64,000 bases of DNA from Eleginops maclovinus (GCF_036324505.1 NC_086363.1:13840653-13904652); one strand, 5' to 3'. Numbered from the stretch's first letter, positions 1 to 14,076 are shown. Numbers and translations are program-made. Notes: generated by a model from the sequence alone, not told the origin.

Positions 1-844
1 AAATAAAGGTTATTATTGCATATGGAGAAAAACAGCTTGATAGTTGGGGGAATAGAGAGAAAGCAAGACAAATGACAGCTCTTTATATATTAATAGGGTT
101 AATAAATGAATGTAGAGTGCCTAAGTAAAGTGTTATGAGAATGAATGAGCGTACACATTTATTAAATGGGATGTGAGAAAGAAGCGCTAGGCTGGAAGAG
201 GCTCATCAAGTTGATCTGCACTCTAACCCTGAGACATTAAAAGTCTTTTTGTGCTTTTTCTATTAGAATGCTGAAAACTCCCAGGCTCCTTGAAGTCTCT
301 TTCAGCAATTCTCAACAGGAAGCTGATAATCTTGTTGAAAGTTCAGCAATCTAAACACTGATAAAGCGTACTATATTTCCTGTGTTGGCAAGAAAGTAGC
401 ATGACAAAAGAAAAGGGTCTTGATAACATCTATGACCCGTAAGAGCGTAAACACAGTGCATCTGTTTCCCTGTACCATACGAGCATTTTGTTTAATTTGG
501 CTTTTAATATCTTATATTAACCGATATTCCATAAATAGCAAAAAGATAAAAGTTCATGGTTTGAATGTCTGAAGAACAGACTTGAAAGACCAAAGCAAGT
601 AAGCTTCATTTGTTAGATTAATAATAATTGGATTTGTGTTTTGGTAACACATTGAACAATATTGCCTCCATCTCTGTCAGGTCTAATGCTTGGTTACAAA
701 TTACAACTTATATGTGGTGTAAGATTTCTAAGTTTAGTCTAATGCAAACACTTGACTTTGTACCCAACAACACCAACTTTATGTGCGCTAAGGTTTTAAA
801 GACGACATATTATGCTCTTTTTCAGGTTCATATTTCTATTTTGT

Positions 845-1220
845 GAGGTTTACATGCATTAGTGTTCAAAAAGAGTTTTATATTCCTCATACTGTCAGTG
901 TTGCAACACCTCATTTCACATTTGTCTGAAACTAAAGCCCAGTCTGCTCTGATCGGTCAGTTAGCTGGCTCTGTTGGGATTAGTCAAACGCTTAAATCAG
1001 GTACCGCCCCTTAGTCTACCACATACAATGTGATTTGGAGCGCTAGCATATAAAAGCACGAGTGTTACATGATGATGTTGTTATGTAGCGAAAGGAGTTC
1101 GATGTGGGTGAGTGTATAGGAGAGAACATTTGGGATTTCAGCATTTGCAGACATTACATGCACAAAAATGTTTATAACAGGAAAGGAAAAAGACCAAAAA
1201 GCCAAATAGGGCCTCTTTAA
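845..1220. repeat. Degraded teleost interspersed repeat
   Basis: The block contains a chain of phrases I recognise from abundant teleost interspersed repeats: a TGTTCAAAAA-type start, a 'CCTCATACTGTC..GTTGCA..CACCTC' segment, 'AGCCCAGTCTGCTCTGAT', 'CCGCCCCTTAGTCTACC', and a tail ending in 'GCCAAATAGGGCCTCTTTAA' near 1,201-1,220. No intact coding sequence or clear terminal repeats remain, so the class (DNA transposon-derived or SINE-like) is not assigned. This is recall-based recognition, not an alignment. Confidence 0.55.
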
Positions 1221-2453
1221 GGTGATATTCTACCTCTTTGTATTATATGTTAATGACATTAATTCAATCATATGGTTTTGTGTGACATTTAACTGGAAGT
1301 TTCCTTCAACTTTTAACATCAGCATTCCCACTGTGAGCAGATGGAAATGCTAATGTTGAAAAGCATGAAAGAGCACTTAGTATTCTCTGTCTGCATCATG
1401 AATATGCCATCAAAGCTAACTTTACCTTTAGTCAATTTTACATCATACCCTCAGAGGAGGAAGAAATAATTGAAAATGCGCAATTCTGTCTTCCATGATC
1501 TTTTCATTTTTGGTTTCATCGCTCTTTCTCTGAGAGAGTGTAGATGAAAGAGTGGAGAAAGAGAATGTCATCGCTGGGTGAACTTCTGACACTGAACAGT
1601 CAAACTGAAACGCTCAACAAAAGAGAGGTTTAATCTCTGAATCAAGGTGTTTGACGTGGGTAATGTCTGTTGACATGAGTGTTTGTCTCTTTCCGTGTTT
1701 AAACCTGTGAGTCTTCAGCTGACAGGATTTCAGTGACACCATTCGGTTGGTTGAACATTTAATTCTAGTCCCTCCATTTGACAACTAAGACTTTTCGGCA
1801 TTTTTTATTTGTAGAGGAAATGAAATGGAGGATTAAAACCAGCACTCAAATGTTGTTATTTTAGCTACGAATGACGTTGTGCTCTAGCAAAGCCTCCCGT
1901 CAAAGCAGAGGATGAAACAGGAAGGAAGTGTGTTCTTTTATTGAGAGCTAGTCTACAGTGGGACTTCAAAGTCTTTTGGCTGAATGCCTTTATTTGAAAG
2001 GGCTCCCCGAGGAAAGCAGCCACCTGGCTTGGTACAGTGATGCCAGGCAAATCACAGCAGCAGGGGGGTTTTGAGTACTTTGCAGCATCAAGAAACAAGC
2101 GGCATGGATTGGATTGTCATGGCAACTGGGCTGGGTTAGCATTTGAAGTGGAAAGAAGGGAGCGGAAGAAGAAAGACGAGAGAGTCAGTCTCTTTGTGTA
2201 ACAGTTGACTCATAACACAGTCCTCACAAATTTTAAATGTCAGCTTATTACAAGCGTAGGTGTTTAAATGTCTAACCCATATATTCTGTACTGTAATCGA
2301 TTAAGCGTAATTAAAACTTACCAAGCAAATCAATACCTGAGAGATCTAACTCATCCCTTCTGACCTGTGATGGTAACACTTTATCTTACTCAGAGAAACC
2401 CGTTATCAGAGATCTATAAACTACCGTGACCGACTGTAACTTCTCATTTCTGA

Positions 2454-2470
2454 CCCCCCCCCCCCCCCCC
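2454..2470. repeat. Poly-C / poly-G homopolymer (17 bp)
   Basis: An uninterrupted run of 17 C follows TGA and precedes GCCGCC. Long pure C runs are uncommon in vertebrate DNA and are prone to length error in assemblies. Its exact length here should be treated as approximate. Confidence 0.9.
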
Positions 2471-5400
2471 GCCGCCACTATCCAAATGTCAGGTCAACCC
2501 ATTGCAACATATAAACTGTGGTTCTCCACTGAGCTACTCACTTTATTGATTGACCACAGCAGCCAATGTCCAATCAACATCTCATTAGGAAGCACTAAAA
2601 AAAATCTAACTCAACGGTGGTAATAAAATATAGAAAAGAAATAATTGATATACAAATGACATTCATAACACCTCATTAAATTAGAAACAACATTTAGAAT
2701 TGCTTCGTTTCATTGTTGCTGTAACTATATGAAATTCAACCGTGAGGCTCACTTTACATATTATAACGCCTAGATTGTTAGAAGGATAATCAACCTTGAA
2801 GTGGGTGCAATTGTGTGATGGGGAAGTCAAAATATCCTCCATTTTGAGAAATTAAAAGCAAGGAAGAAGGTATTTAATGTTCGTAGTGGTTAGTCTAAAG
2901 GCCTTTCAATACAAGCGCTTTTTGTTGTTCAATACATTTGCAGGTTGATTTCGTTTTTCAAACTGTAGTTTTTGTCATGAATACTTTAAAACAGAATGTT
3001 ACATAACACGGTGAAAAAGTGTGGGCATTCGGAAAGCAATAAAGGCATCAAAAAATAACGTTTTGCAGAACCGCCATGTCAAAGCACATGGTTAGGTTGT
3101 GCCTATACTAACGAGGACTATAAAACATCAACATAGTTTTCAGACAAGCCTGCAAACTTTATTGCTCCTTTGCAGTACATAATGGAAGCTCTTGTCTGTA
3201 TCATTCACATTGAGCGCTCTTTGGTAAATAAATGTTTAAATTCATATCAAAATAGTATCTTTGTGTTGTTATTTCTGCACAAATAAAGGTAAAATCTGCA
3301 TGGTAAAATCTGTTATTTTATTTTAAATTGCCCCCTTTTGAACCCAAGACATATACACCGTACTCATACCATACAAATGAACTCCAATCGCTAAGATGAA
3401 TCTCAATTAAGCTCAATTAAAGAGCGGGCAAATGAATTCACACCTGTTTTTGAAAAAGTGTTTGGATCGTTTGCAGGCAAACATTTTCTGGTTGTTTATG
3501 TTTCATGCCCCTGGTATGTGCGTATAAAGGACTTAACGCTGACACTGTCTTTTTTTTTTTTACTCTGGTGCACTTCATAGAGAGCCTTTACTGGTCACGC
3601 TTGATGGCACTGCCAACCCGGTGCAGAGGATACAAAAAAAACAAGCATAAACAAGCTGACACTGACCGATTCAGCTGTGTTGTGATGCAGAACTCGACCA
3701 ACAGCTCAGCACTGTCGCAGACATGCAAATATCTAACTGACAGCTACAACAGCAGCCTGGCCTCTGCTGCACATTTAAATCTATTCAAATCATGGCGATG
3801 ACAGAATGACAAGTCCAAAGTCCAGCAGAAGTCGCTGCTTGGGGGCCAGTAAGCTACAGAGGGTTGCGTCTGACATATTATGGTAAAGACTTAACGTTTG
3901 ACTCTTTGTCTATTTACTGCCTGGGAGGAAATGACTCCCAGTTGTCGAGGAGAATTATGCATCTTAGTGTATGGAATATATAAATATAATTAGATTTCTT
4001 GTTATCACAAAAAGCAAGCTTGAGGGCACTTGCAAAGATAACCTTTAAATCAGCATTCAACAACAGTTTTTAATACAAAACACTGTCATTTTATAGAGAA
4101 AAAATAATAATAATGGCGTGAAATAGTGGTGGATACCCTTAGAGGAGGACTTCTTATTATTGCACCAAAACCAATAAATGAACAGGTAATAATGACGAGG
4201 TGATCAGCGTGTCCTTGACAGTAATGACAGAGTGCGCCAAGGGAGGGAAAGACAAAGAGAAGCAGAGACGTCGACAGAGACAGAATAAAACTAAAACATA
4301 GAGAGTGAGATTGAAGCAGACCTATCAGCTGCCTGCAGTCTATTGAGCAGAGATAAAGTCAATTTACTGGCATCAGTGTTAACCATAAGTCTAAGTGCTC
4401 CACATCAAAATTTCATTAAGCCCTTTCTTTGGCTCCGGCAAGAAACCATTACATTTTTTACGCTTGAAATACAAGTTTTTTTTTAAAAAGCTGAGTGGAA
4501 CAAGCCGCTTAGGAGAAAGGCAGCGTAATTATGCAAGGTAGGTTTCTCTGCCTTCATTCATTTCCATTTTATTTTTGTGACTTTGAGCAACACCTCTGTG
4601 CAACACAAATACTGGGCATCCAATTTCAAACTGCATTCTGTGTCGGAAAAAAGGAATCAGCATAATAGATATCACTTTTAAATAAGTGGCCCAGAGATAA
4701 GCCTGCATTAATGTTTCATACCTGGACCCAGGCGAAGCTTGAAGGGGCCTTTGGGATTTTCCCTTTGCTGTAGTGTGATATAGATTTTTGTGCAAAAGCC
4801 TAAAATCCCAAATTCCCTCCAGAGGGAGTTTCTTTCCAACACAAACCCTGCCTACATGAAACGCCTCCACTTGACTCCTTTGTTATCTTCTGTGACATAA
4901 TGACTTCACTATGTAACAATAGCGCTTCAATGGCTAGCGCTCCAACAGTGGATTCAAACTTCAAAAAAAGTGTTCTTATATTTTGAAGACACAACTAATA
5001 TTTGATTAGTGAGGGATAGGAATTGGCAGATTAATCTATAAGGAAAATAACTGTTGGTTACCGTCCTTCATGTGCTCTTCAATTAGACACTTGAATACCA
5101 TTTTCCCTTTCCCCAATTTTTCATCAAACACATAAAGTGAGGGGCAAATGCACACAATGATCTTCTCACATGTAATACCCAAAGAATGGCAACATTAGCA
5201 TTAAATTGCTGAAAAATCCTCTAATTGCTATGTTATTAAAGTCATATTCAAAATAATGTTGTATAATTATGAAGCATAATGACTGTGTAAGCTGTTTATA
5301 ATGGGTGTACAACAAATAAATGACAGTAGGTAATGCCAGCAGACAGCAGTAGCTTCTGGCTATTATAAGAACACAGCAGGCTTATCCTTCATGGGCAATA

Positions 5401-8030
5401 ATAACAGTGCTAGAAGAATACTACAATTACACCGGTGTCATCCTTTAAATATCAACATTTGGAGGCGTTGGTTGCTATAGTGACAAAGTAAGTACAGTGG
5501 GTGAACAAATTAAGAGAAACGTCTTAGCATAGAATGAACATCAAAGTTTAACCGACCCTCTCCCAACCCAAAAAAACATATTTATTGCAGGATATCATAT
5601 CATTTAAGGGTATTCTTGATTTGTCCACCTCCCAACTGACAGTGCGTTGTGGCTGTTAACTTCGGTCGCAGCTCAACATCACTTTCAAGCCATGTGGTTG
5701 GGTAATCTTATCACTTGAATCCAGGGTGTCTAAGCTGCCCAGTCAGAGCTGATGCCAGCGCTAAGTCACCTCCGTTACTCTGGCAGACTCAGCAGAGGCG
5801 CTGGGATTCACACACTGAAAAAGTGTTGGCACCAACGGAGCCGTTAATCAGCCAAAAGAGCTCGAAACGGACAAAAAGCCCTCTTTCCGGATCTACGGCT
5901 CCAAGTTTTGTGAAAGCACTAAAGTTGTTCAGGAGAGGAAATGAACAGAACCATGTTCCTCTTCTTTCTCAGACTGTGTCTGCTTGAGAATGTATTTTTC
6001 GTCCAGTAAACCAGCGCAGTGGAAAAGAAGTCCTAATCGGAATTCTAAGAGAAAAACAAGACCAACTCAAGCGCAAATAAAGCCTTCCGAAGTCACCCAG
6101 GAATTGCTAATCCAAAAGAGTTTGCCAACGCTTTTCTTCTTTCTTAGCTCTTTTCTTTTTCTGCTTTTGACTCCCGGCTGTGATAAAGAGCGATTCACAC
6201 TACAGCTTCAAGTACACAACAAGCCACTGTTTTTCTACGTTTGAGTTCTGCCCCGCTAAGCAGATCAACAGTTTACATTCCCTTGTTTCAGGGTTGTTGC
6301 TCTGAGCCAAGATCATGTTCTTGCCACCTAATGAAAAGTAGAAGATGGAAAAATAATTGCCTTGTTTTACATTTCGTTATGAGGAGCATTTGCTATTCCC
6401 AAATAACATGGCATGGAGTGGCTGTCATAATATTTAAGTACTGCAGCGACAACAGTGACCATACCAATGAATAAACTATAAATAACATCTATAAAAGACT
6501 CAGTGCAGAGACATACGTATAAGGCCGATTTCAATAACCCTGCCTTGGCCCTGTACTGTTAGCCATTCAGGGTTGATTGTAAAGACTTACCTTCTCTTGG
6601 TGGCTGAAATCTACCGAGGTAATGGTTCTGCCTGAACACTATCTGAGCAATCTCACCCTGTGTGGAAAAATGTTCCTCAATGACAGAGAACCTAGACGTC
6701 AAATTTAAGGGAGCCACACTGTGTGAGGGTGACCATCAGTATAAATTGGTACAGTAATTATTATTTATAATCAACTTGTTTATTGAAAGCTGAATTGACG
6801 ACAAACAATTGGAAATGTCATGTTGCATGACAAATTGATTTTGGTACAGATAATGAATCTGCCAAAATGACAATCATTGTTGTGTGTGTTTTCCAATTTT
6901 TCAATTTAGCACTGATACAATTGTGTACCCTGGCCTTGATGTTGTTGTGAAAAGCATTTAATGACAACGTTTTAAAAACACTAAAAAAAAAGATTAATGA
7001 TTATGTTACTACACGTGGAAAAAAATCCCAAATTGTACTGAAACGCCAGGTGTACCTGCAGACTTATCAAATTGTTCCTTATTTACAATAAATTTATAAA
7101 GGGTAGTGGCATGGTGACTTCCACTGTAATTAGGTCAGTTCACTGAAATAAGAAGAAAGTTGCAAAGTTTGTTTTAATAGATCTTTTTTTATATATATAA
7201 GTTTTTCCTTGACACAGCACAGTTTTTGTCCAAACTACATTTTATAGCTAAGTCCTACATATTGAGTGGGTTAAGCCAGCTATATTTAACCATGGTATAG
7301 CAGTTTTACATAGGTCAAATCTCCAGAAGCCAATGAAATTCAAATGCTAATCTGTGTCGCTGAAATGCTAATGCAGCATGAAAGTGACTTGATAAGTTAA
7401 TTAACTTATACCATACCACACATGACATAAAGGGCGTGACGTAAGTCATCGTGTTCATATTCATCTTCTTGTCCTTTTTGCTCTCTGTTTTTCCGTCCCT
7501 GTCTCTGTTTCTTACTATTGGTTGAGATGAAATAGGGCTTCTGTGTGCCAGGCTATAACTTGGCAGAGGTCACAATTCACTCTTGGTAGATTGGCTGCAG
7601 ATTTATGCCTCGTCTCTGACTGCCACAGTGCTGACGGGGGTGGAGGAGCAGCAGCCTCGGTAATCACAGAAAATCGCTGTGTTGGGGGAAACAGATGTGT
7701 GAACTCCGCTACGACAGAGCGGGGATAAGAAGCGTGTGTGTGCGCATCAAGTGTGTGTTGGTTTGCATATGAAACCAAAACAGCCTTACTCATGCTCCAG
7801 ATGAGGTCTATTGGAGGCTCATTCAGAAATGCCCCACACACACCAGCTGCCAAGTGTGTGTTTCTGGTGTTGGCTCGGGGTGGGCTGTCTTTCACCTCTG
7901 AACATCATCCAATGCCACAGACGGAGTGCTTGTCCAGTGAATGTCCTGGATATTGGCACACGGCAAAAACATAAATCTCCAGAGGGAAAGCGTTTAACCT
8001 TTCGTTAAAACCATTGTCTGCTCAGGAGGA

Positions 8031-8067
8031 CACACACATGCGTGCACACACATGTGCACACACACAT

Positions 8068-8140
<73 letters not shown>
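8031..8140. repeat. (CA)n microsatellite
   Basis: An interrupted CA/CATG lead-in starts at 8,031. A pure CA tract of about 36 units runs from about 8,069 to 8,140. It lies in the inferred plcb1 intron 2. Long pure CA tracts are typical of teleost genomes and likely polymorphic. Confidence 0.97.
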
Positions 8141-8142
<2 letters not shown>

Positions 8143-8942
8143 TATCAGTTTCAAAGCAGCAACAGTCTTCAGAAATTGAGCGGAGGCCGAAAGGAGAATG
8201 TGACATTTCCAAGGTGTGCGCTGTCGCAAGGCAACCATGGCAACTAAACCAAAAAGCTGTTGATTTGAATGAATCAGTCCGCCTCTCAGTGTTCATAGCT
8301 CCTCCCCTTGAAACAGGCTCAACAAATGGGTGTAAAAGTTATTTTTAACCTTCCAAAGAAGCACCTGTTTCTTGTTGGTCACTAAAGGAATGTTGTGAGT
8401 GTAGGTGCATGCACACGGGACTGCGTGTGAGTGAATGGGTGTGTTGCGTTGGAGGCATGTTACTTAAAATACTTGAAACATGTATGTAAATGTGGTCAAA
8501 TGAGATGGGTTGAAATACCTTTGACTGATCTCTGGTGACCATGGCACTGTAACTGGTGTATGCAAAGGAGTTAGACATTGTGGATGAAAAAGGTGACTTA
8601 TGGCGCTGTCACAAGCTACCGTCGGTTCTTCTAATTCAAATCAGACTGAAATTGATGCATTTACTCTTTTTTTTAATCTTGTTCAGTCTGTGGTAGATAT
8701 TCTGCAGAAAACTAGTCAAAGAGATCTTCTGAGTCTTTAATCATCTTTTGCAGAATAGGCACACAGCATTCAGAGCAGAAGATCTCTACAGCAGAGCGCA
8801 ACAACTCACACTGATCGGTTTGTTTTATACTGTTTGATTTATCTTCGCTCAGTCATGACATAGTTTACCCATGTCAAAGGTCACTCCCTGAGTGGTCACG
8901 TGGCATCTTGTGACTGATCATCTACAAAAAGCTTTCAGAATG

Positions 8943-8969
8943 TTATTATTATTATTATTATTATTATTA
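8943..8969. repeat. (TTA)n trinucleotide repeat
   Basis: About nine TTA units in an AT-rich stretch, followed by imperfect TTAATATTAATATATTAA sequence. Confidence 0.9.
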
Positions 8970-9921
8970 ATATTAATATATTAAGGCATTATAGAATTGT
9001 GTTCTCTTTATAATCATTTGCAATACAAGTTTCACAGTGCACAAATGAAACTACCCCAAATTAAGTTCATATGTTGATTGATTGTGAGAAACAGGACCAG
9101 AAACAGACTCGCATAAGCCTTTTTTATTTGTCTAAAATTGTGGCTGGAAACTGTAAACATGGAATCAACAAGCAAAGATCATAGCCACATTGAGCGGAAC
9201 ATTGGGACCAGATTTGTTAGGTAAACATTGGACTTCTAAAGAGGTTCAAGTCAGATTTCTTGGAAACATTAACCAAGAACACCTTTCTCAAGCGGTCTTG
9301 TGCCTGGTTAAATTAAAGAGTTAAGAGTTAAATTAAAACTGATGGGTTGTGTCAAGTAACCCAGGAGGAATGTTGCTGACGATTGTTTGGCCTATTTCTG
9401 TCTAATTTCTGTGAAAATTCTTTGCGAGTACAAGAAACAATGATTCTTTCAAAATAGAGGCCGTACAAATCTCTCACCGACAGTTTGACAAAAGCATACT
9501 CGCACATCTCGAAGTTACTGATGCAAAACTCTTGCATAACACCATGAAGTATTGTTACTGCAAGGCTCGTCAAGCAAAAAGCATGTTAGTGCAGTTCCTC
9601 GTTCTAATGCGCGTCGTATCTTTTTTATTGAATCCGGGAAAGCACCTCTCCTCAGGGTTGTTGTGTATTTCTAAAGGAAATGTGTAAATGTTTGAATTGT
9701 AACTCATTTTAGCTCTAATGCATAAGATGAAGTAACTTTTCCTCCAATATTAAGGACACTGTGGTTAATGTATTTCTAATGCTGGATGGGAATGTTTTGA
9801 CAAGTGATCACAGCATGGTATTCATTTACACTGAGTTTACACACATTTCTGCTGTTGTCATGGTCACTGTCATTATTACCGAAAGCATTCTTGACTGTCA
9901 GCGCCATCCATTGTTTATTTA

Positions 9922-9923
<2 letters not shown>

Positions 9924-9995
<72 letters not shown>
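9924..9995. repeat. (TG)n microsatellite
   Basis: An uninterrupted tract of 36 TG units, flanked on the right by GAAAGAAAGAAA. It lies in the inferred plcb1 intron 2. Confidence 0.97.
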
Positions 9996-9997
<2 letters not shown>

Positions 9998-12146
9998 AAA
10001 GAAAGAAAAAGCATGCAGAAACATTAAAAGATGGCCAAATGGACTCATTCCCAAACACATACTAACAAGGGAGAGTTATGGCTCCAGGAGTTTACATAGT
10101 AAAGCCTTGTTTGAAAAAACAGTGGTGTGAAGAAATGAAGCGCACCTCCCCATGGGATATCACACAGCGTGCACCTGTTACTGCAGAGGGGAGGAAGACA
10201 TTCTGCAATACCCTTTAATTATATTAGACCGTATTAACTATTCAACAAGAGCAGCATTGTTCAAGTTTCTGTTCTGGCAAGCGTCCACCCGAGGAGGGAG
10301 GGAAGTGCAAAATTAAGCTTATCTCAGAATCCAGGGTGTGTAAGACTGTCTCGCAGGTTGCACTGACAGTATCAATAAAGAATCAATAAAAGTATTTTAT
10401 TGCAGTTCTGACAAATCTTCCACATAAAAATATCAGTTTGAATTGAAGTTGTACCGTCAGTCTGACTTACTGTGGCTGCAACAAAGGCATCAAGATGAAA
10501 CTCAAGAAATTCTCGAGGTCTTGAGTCATCAAGTAAAAGGCTAGCCAGGAGGAAAAGGCAAGGAACATCAAAGCTAAACAGACTTGATGTTGAGTGTTCA
10601 CTGCCGTCAAAACTAAACTTTGTCTTTCTGACCTTAAAACATGGCTGAAATCCACCGCTGGATCAGGAGCTGACAGTAGAACTCATGAGTGGACGGAAAA
10701 GACAAACTCAGGGATTAGCAGCAATGTCCTTCTCTGGCCCTTCCCCTCTTTCTGTCACGCCAACATACTGTGTACATAGCCACGGATGTAAGTCATCAAA
10801 AATTCTCTATCGCAAGGCCTAATGCTGTTTTTCTTAAATAAATGTCCTTGAGGAATTTGCTACGTCAAACTAGTTTTAGTATTTGCTGCCCGACAACGAC
10901 AGAGGGCTAACTTTAGAGACATTGACAATTTGTATTAATACTAACAGCGTAGCCCTTAGCTAATGTTAGCTTGAGTCCCAGTTGGCCGTCTTTAAAATTA
11001 ATGTTAGCGTCAGCCTACTTTTATGTGGAGCCTTAAATTACAAACACGGTTGTCTTTGAGCTGTCTGTTTTGAATGTTGGCCTTGGTCACAGCATGGCCT
11101 CTATATTTGAATATTCTGATACAACATTTTTTCTGTCTGCAACTCTCCGTCCTGCTGTGACTGTACCTTTATTCAGAAAAATGAAAAGTTGGTTTAATGC
11201 CCTTTTTTTTACCATCATTTTTAATCTTTGGGCTTGGGGAGGATATTAAGGGGAAGGTATTAAGTTAAAACGTCATTGGTATTAAAGTCAAGGTTGAGCC
11301 GCAATTCCATTTCCATTTTGTCAAGTAAAATATATTTATACTCATGACTCTGACTGGAGTGCAAATCACTTGACTCAAGACCCCCCAGGCTCATACACAC
11401 AATTCATAGGCTGAATATTTTGAAAGCATGATCACTTGAACAATTATATGTTTGTTAAATAGCATATAGTTAATTTTCTAAGGAGGTAAACTTCTCAACG
11501 ATGCCTCCAGGCTTTCAGCAAATAGTAAAACGGAAAATACGGTAAATAGAATAAAAATTCCCATCAGTGTCAATGTGTGTTTGAAAGTGTGCGCAGTAGG
11601 CACACTGAGCACAGTTCTGCTGTGCTTCTGAAGAATCTGAGGAATGCTTTTACTCTGCAGGCCATCAGGCTGAGTCTCCAACAAACACACACATAACTGG
11701 ACACAGCGTCACAGCCTGTTTAAATTGGTCTGCTGAGCAGATGTGCAGAACCATTCGGAATAAAGGTGAGCCAAAAGACATCTTCGTAAACACATCGAGA
11801 TAGTTTTGTGACGACTGTGGCACTGAGGACTATCATAGGTGCCTGTTTCTATGCCCTAATACAGTTTTGTCTGTGAGGCGCTTGGTATCAATTTGAGTTA
11901 TTATGTGTGCTGCGGACCCACTCTCACTGCTGAGAGCCAGAACAGACACCAACACACGTAAACACACACAGGAAAGCATCATCGGTCAAAACTCTGTCCG
12001 TCTGTCTCTTTCTTTCCAGACAGGGAAGGCTTTCCTCATTGATTGTATATAGACATCCCCTCTTTTTTCCACATACAGCGAGTTCATTTACAGAGGGTTG
12101 CCAAAATGATAGGAGCCTTTCTCTGCGAGCAGTGCAATCATATATG

Positions 12147-12148
<2 letters not shown>

Positions 12149-12215
<67 letters not shown>
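12149..12215. repeat. (GT)n microsatellite
   Basis: An uninterrupted GT tract of about 33 units in the inferred plcb1 intron 2. Confidence 0.97.
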
Positions 12216-12218
<3 letters not shown>

Positions 12219-13705
12219 AGGTAAAGTCTCGGTCAGCACTCCTGTCTGTGCTCTTCTATGGCTGCATTGATATACCCCTCATCTAGCCAAACATAAAATC
12301 AATGGCAGCTATTAATTAGTCTACCTCTAACTGCCTTTTCTGATTCAGTAATACACACAAATAGCACAGGGACACATTACTGTCAAGCTGTTTGGAGGAG
12401 GGGTGGATTTTAAAGAATTGAGGTGCTGTACAGGCAGACTTTTACTGAAGCACAAAATATAACTTGACCAAACTAGATTAGACTTACAGTATGTACACAC
12501 TGTCAAGGTTAAACTACAGTTGTATGCTTGGCAAGGTTGCTAGGGCTGATAGTGTGTGGTATCACAATCGTTGTAATTATAAAAGTCTTTGCCATAACTG
12601 GGGAGGAGAAAACAAACAATGCACTATGGAATATTCTCACAGGTGTCAAGTTTAGCACCGCAGGTGCAGCAGTTCAGATTTCTGTCCTTTTTTCCACCAC
12701 TGCTCTTTAACTGGCTTAACCTCCCTTCATTACAACAATATGAGTAAAAGATGGGTCAGTGTCACGGAGCACATATTCAAATATGGCTACCGATGACAGG
12801 TAGAATTGCATTTCAATCATACTCTAAACTTAAGTACCTCAAACATCTCAGAGTTTTTCAAATCCTAGGTGTATAATGACAATTTTTGCACGCCTAACAT
12901 GGCCAATGCAGAATTCTAATGGTGTTGCCATGGTAATGTGTACTGGATCATGCCAATGACGGTAATACATGATAGAGTTGGACTGTAAAATCTGCTCGTG
13001 AAGAAATGAAGAAAGTTATTCCCCAGCTCGACAAGCATGAAACACTGTGTCATTTCATAGCAACACAATTCAAACCCTACACAAATCAACCCTCTGACAG
13101 CTGATCCACATTGAGAGGCAAAGATAATATTGTATTCCTTTAATAAACAAAATGTTTACTAATTCTGCCTGCAGATGCACCACCAATTGACTCTTCTGCT
13201 GACACCTACTCAGATTGATGCCGAACAAATCAGAAGATTAGGCCTTTGTTTTTTTCTACTTGCACTTCTGTCTGTTCTGTCAACAGAAAGTAATTTGGGG
13301 ATTTCCCCTTGCCAGTCATGAGGGTGTAAACTAGCTAGCAGATAGACACCAAAGCTTCTTATAGCTGTATTGAGTCTGAGCTTTACTTCCTTTCCAGACA
13401 AGTAACAAGGAAAATATAAAGGTTCCTCATTCATTTGAAAGAGATCACTGAAATGGTGCACGGAGTTGAATACCCTGTATCAGGTGCTTCTTTAGCCTAC
13501 GACCTTAAAAACTGAGAGGGAAAAAAAAGTCACTGGCTTGATAATAACAATATATTCGTACTGTTGTTTGAGGGGTTTTTTTGGCTTAAGCTTTAAATTT
13601 GTGTTCCCTTTTCTGACTTTTTCATTTCAGGTTGACTTTACAGGGGAAACTTTTAAAGCTATGTGGGGCCAAAACAGTAGAGTTTGAATGCAATGCATGA
13701 CTCAC

Positions 13706-13783
13706 CTTGTTCTGGTCGGTCCAAGACAAGAAGTAACCTTTGGGGTCGACTGTGAGAGTCACAGGGGTCACGGTGGTGGAATC
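13706..13783 (-). CDS. plcb1: plcb1 coding exon 2 (start of PH domain)
   Basis: This 78-bp phase-0 exon encodes 26 residues, beginning DSTTVTPVTLTVDPKGYF and ending SWTDQNK. This matches the PLCB1 segment following KWDD, where the mammalian protein has DST..TP..L..DP.GFF..WTDQNK. Read on the minus strand, a long pyrimidine tract and CAG acceptor (plus-strand CTG at 13,784-13,786) precede it and a GTGAG donor (plus-strand 13,701-13,705) follows. The joined exons 1+2 read ..KWDD-DSTT.. with no frame change. The next expected exon (family sequence starting with Glu after DQNK) was sought in 1-13,700 and not found, so intron 2 probably runs past the left edge. The family's PH domain spans about residues 12-150 and helps membrane and G-beta-gamma contact. 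Plcb4 is the main alternative, but the exon 1 peptide is diagnostic of beta-1. Confidence 0.95.
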
Positions 13784-14076
13784 CTGGAGGAAAACAAAGA
13801 AAAAGACATCTGGAGTCATTGTGTGTGTCTGCTTATGTCTGTGTATCCCTGTCAGAGTCTGAATTTTTGCAAGAGTGTATGCTTTTGTGTGTATGGCAGT
13901 ATACTCTTTGGTTGAAGAAATTCATTTAGTAATCAGATCAAAGCTTAGTTCATGTATTGCATTCATACTAGGACCAGAAATGGAATTAAAAGTGAATGTC
14001 AATGCTTAAAAGTGCAATCATTTCCTTCTAGGGTATTTCCCCCACCATGCAACACCACAGATGACCGAGGAGCCTG

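Larger units (their letters stand above)
1..13705 (-). other. plcb1: Part of plcb1 intron 2 (continues past left edge)
   Basis: No recognisable exon of plcb1 or any other gene was found here. The stretch holds an old teleost repeat (about 845-1,220), a C17 run (2,454-2,470), three dinucleotide microsatellites (8.0, 9.9 and 12.15 kb), a TTA repeat (8,943-8,969) and otherwise AT-rich unique-looking sequence. Calling it intron 2 is an inference from exon 2 ending at 13,706 and the rest of the gene being absent. A 67-nt exon-like segment at 6,591-6,657 is discussed under findings. Confidence 0.75.

Noticed and set aside
8014..8348. Open frames of His-Thr or Cys-Val repeats over CA/GT tracts (also near 9.9, 12.1, 14.1, 24.6 and 59.1 kb)
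   Set aside because: They are translations of dinucleotide microsatellites, not genes.
9410..9690. Overlapping open frames on both strands near 9.5 kb, one reading protein-like words
   Set aside because: I could not match either frame to any family. Without an ATG at the start of the plus frame or splice signals, it is no better than chance.
1..13700. Search for plcb1 coding exon 3 on the minus strand
   Set aside because: No segment resembling the expected continuation after WTDQNK was found. Intron 2 most likely extends past the left edge.
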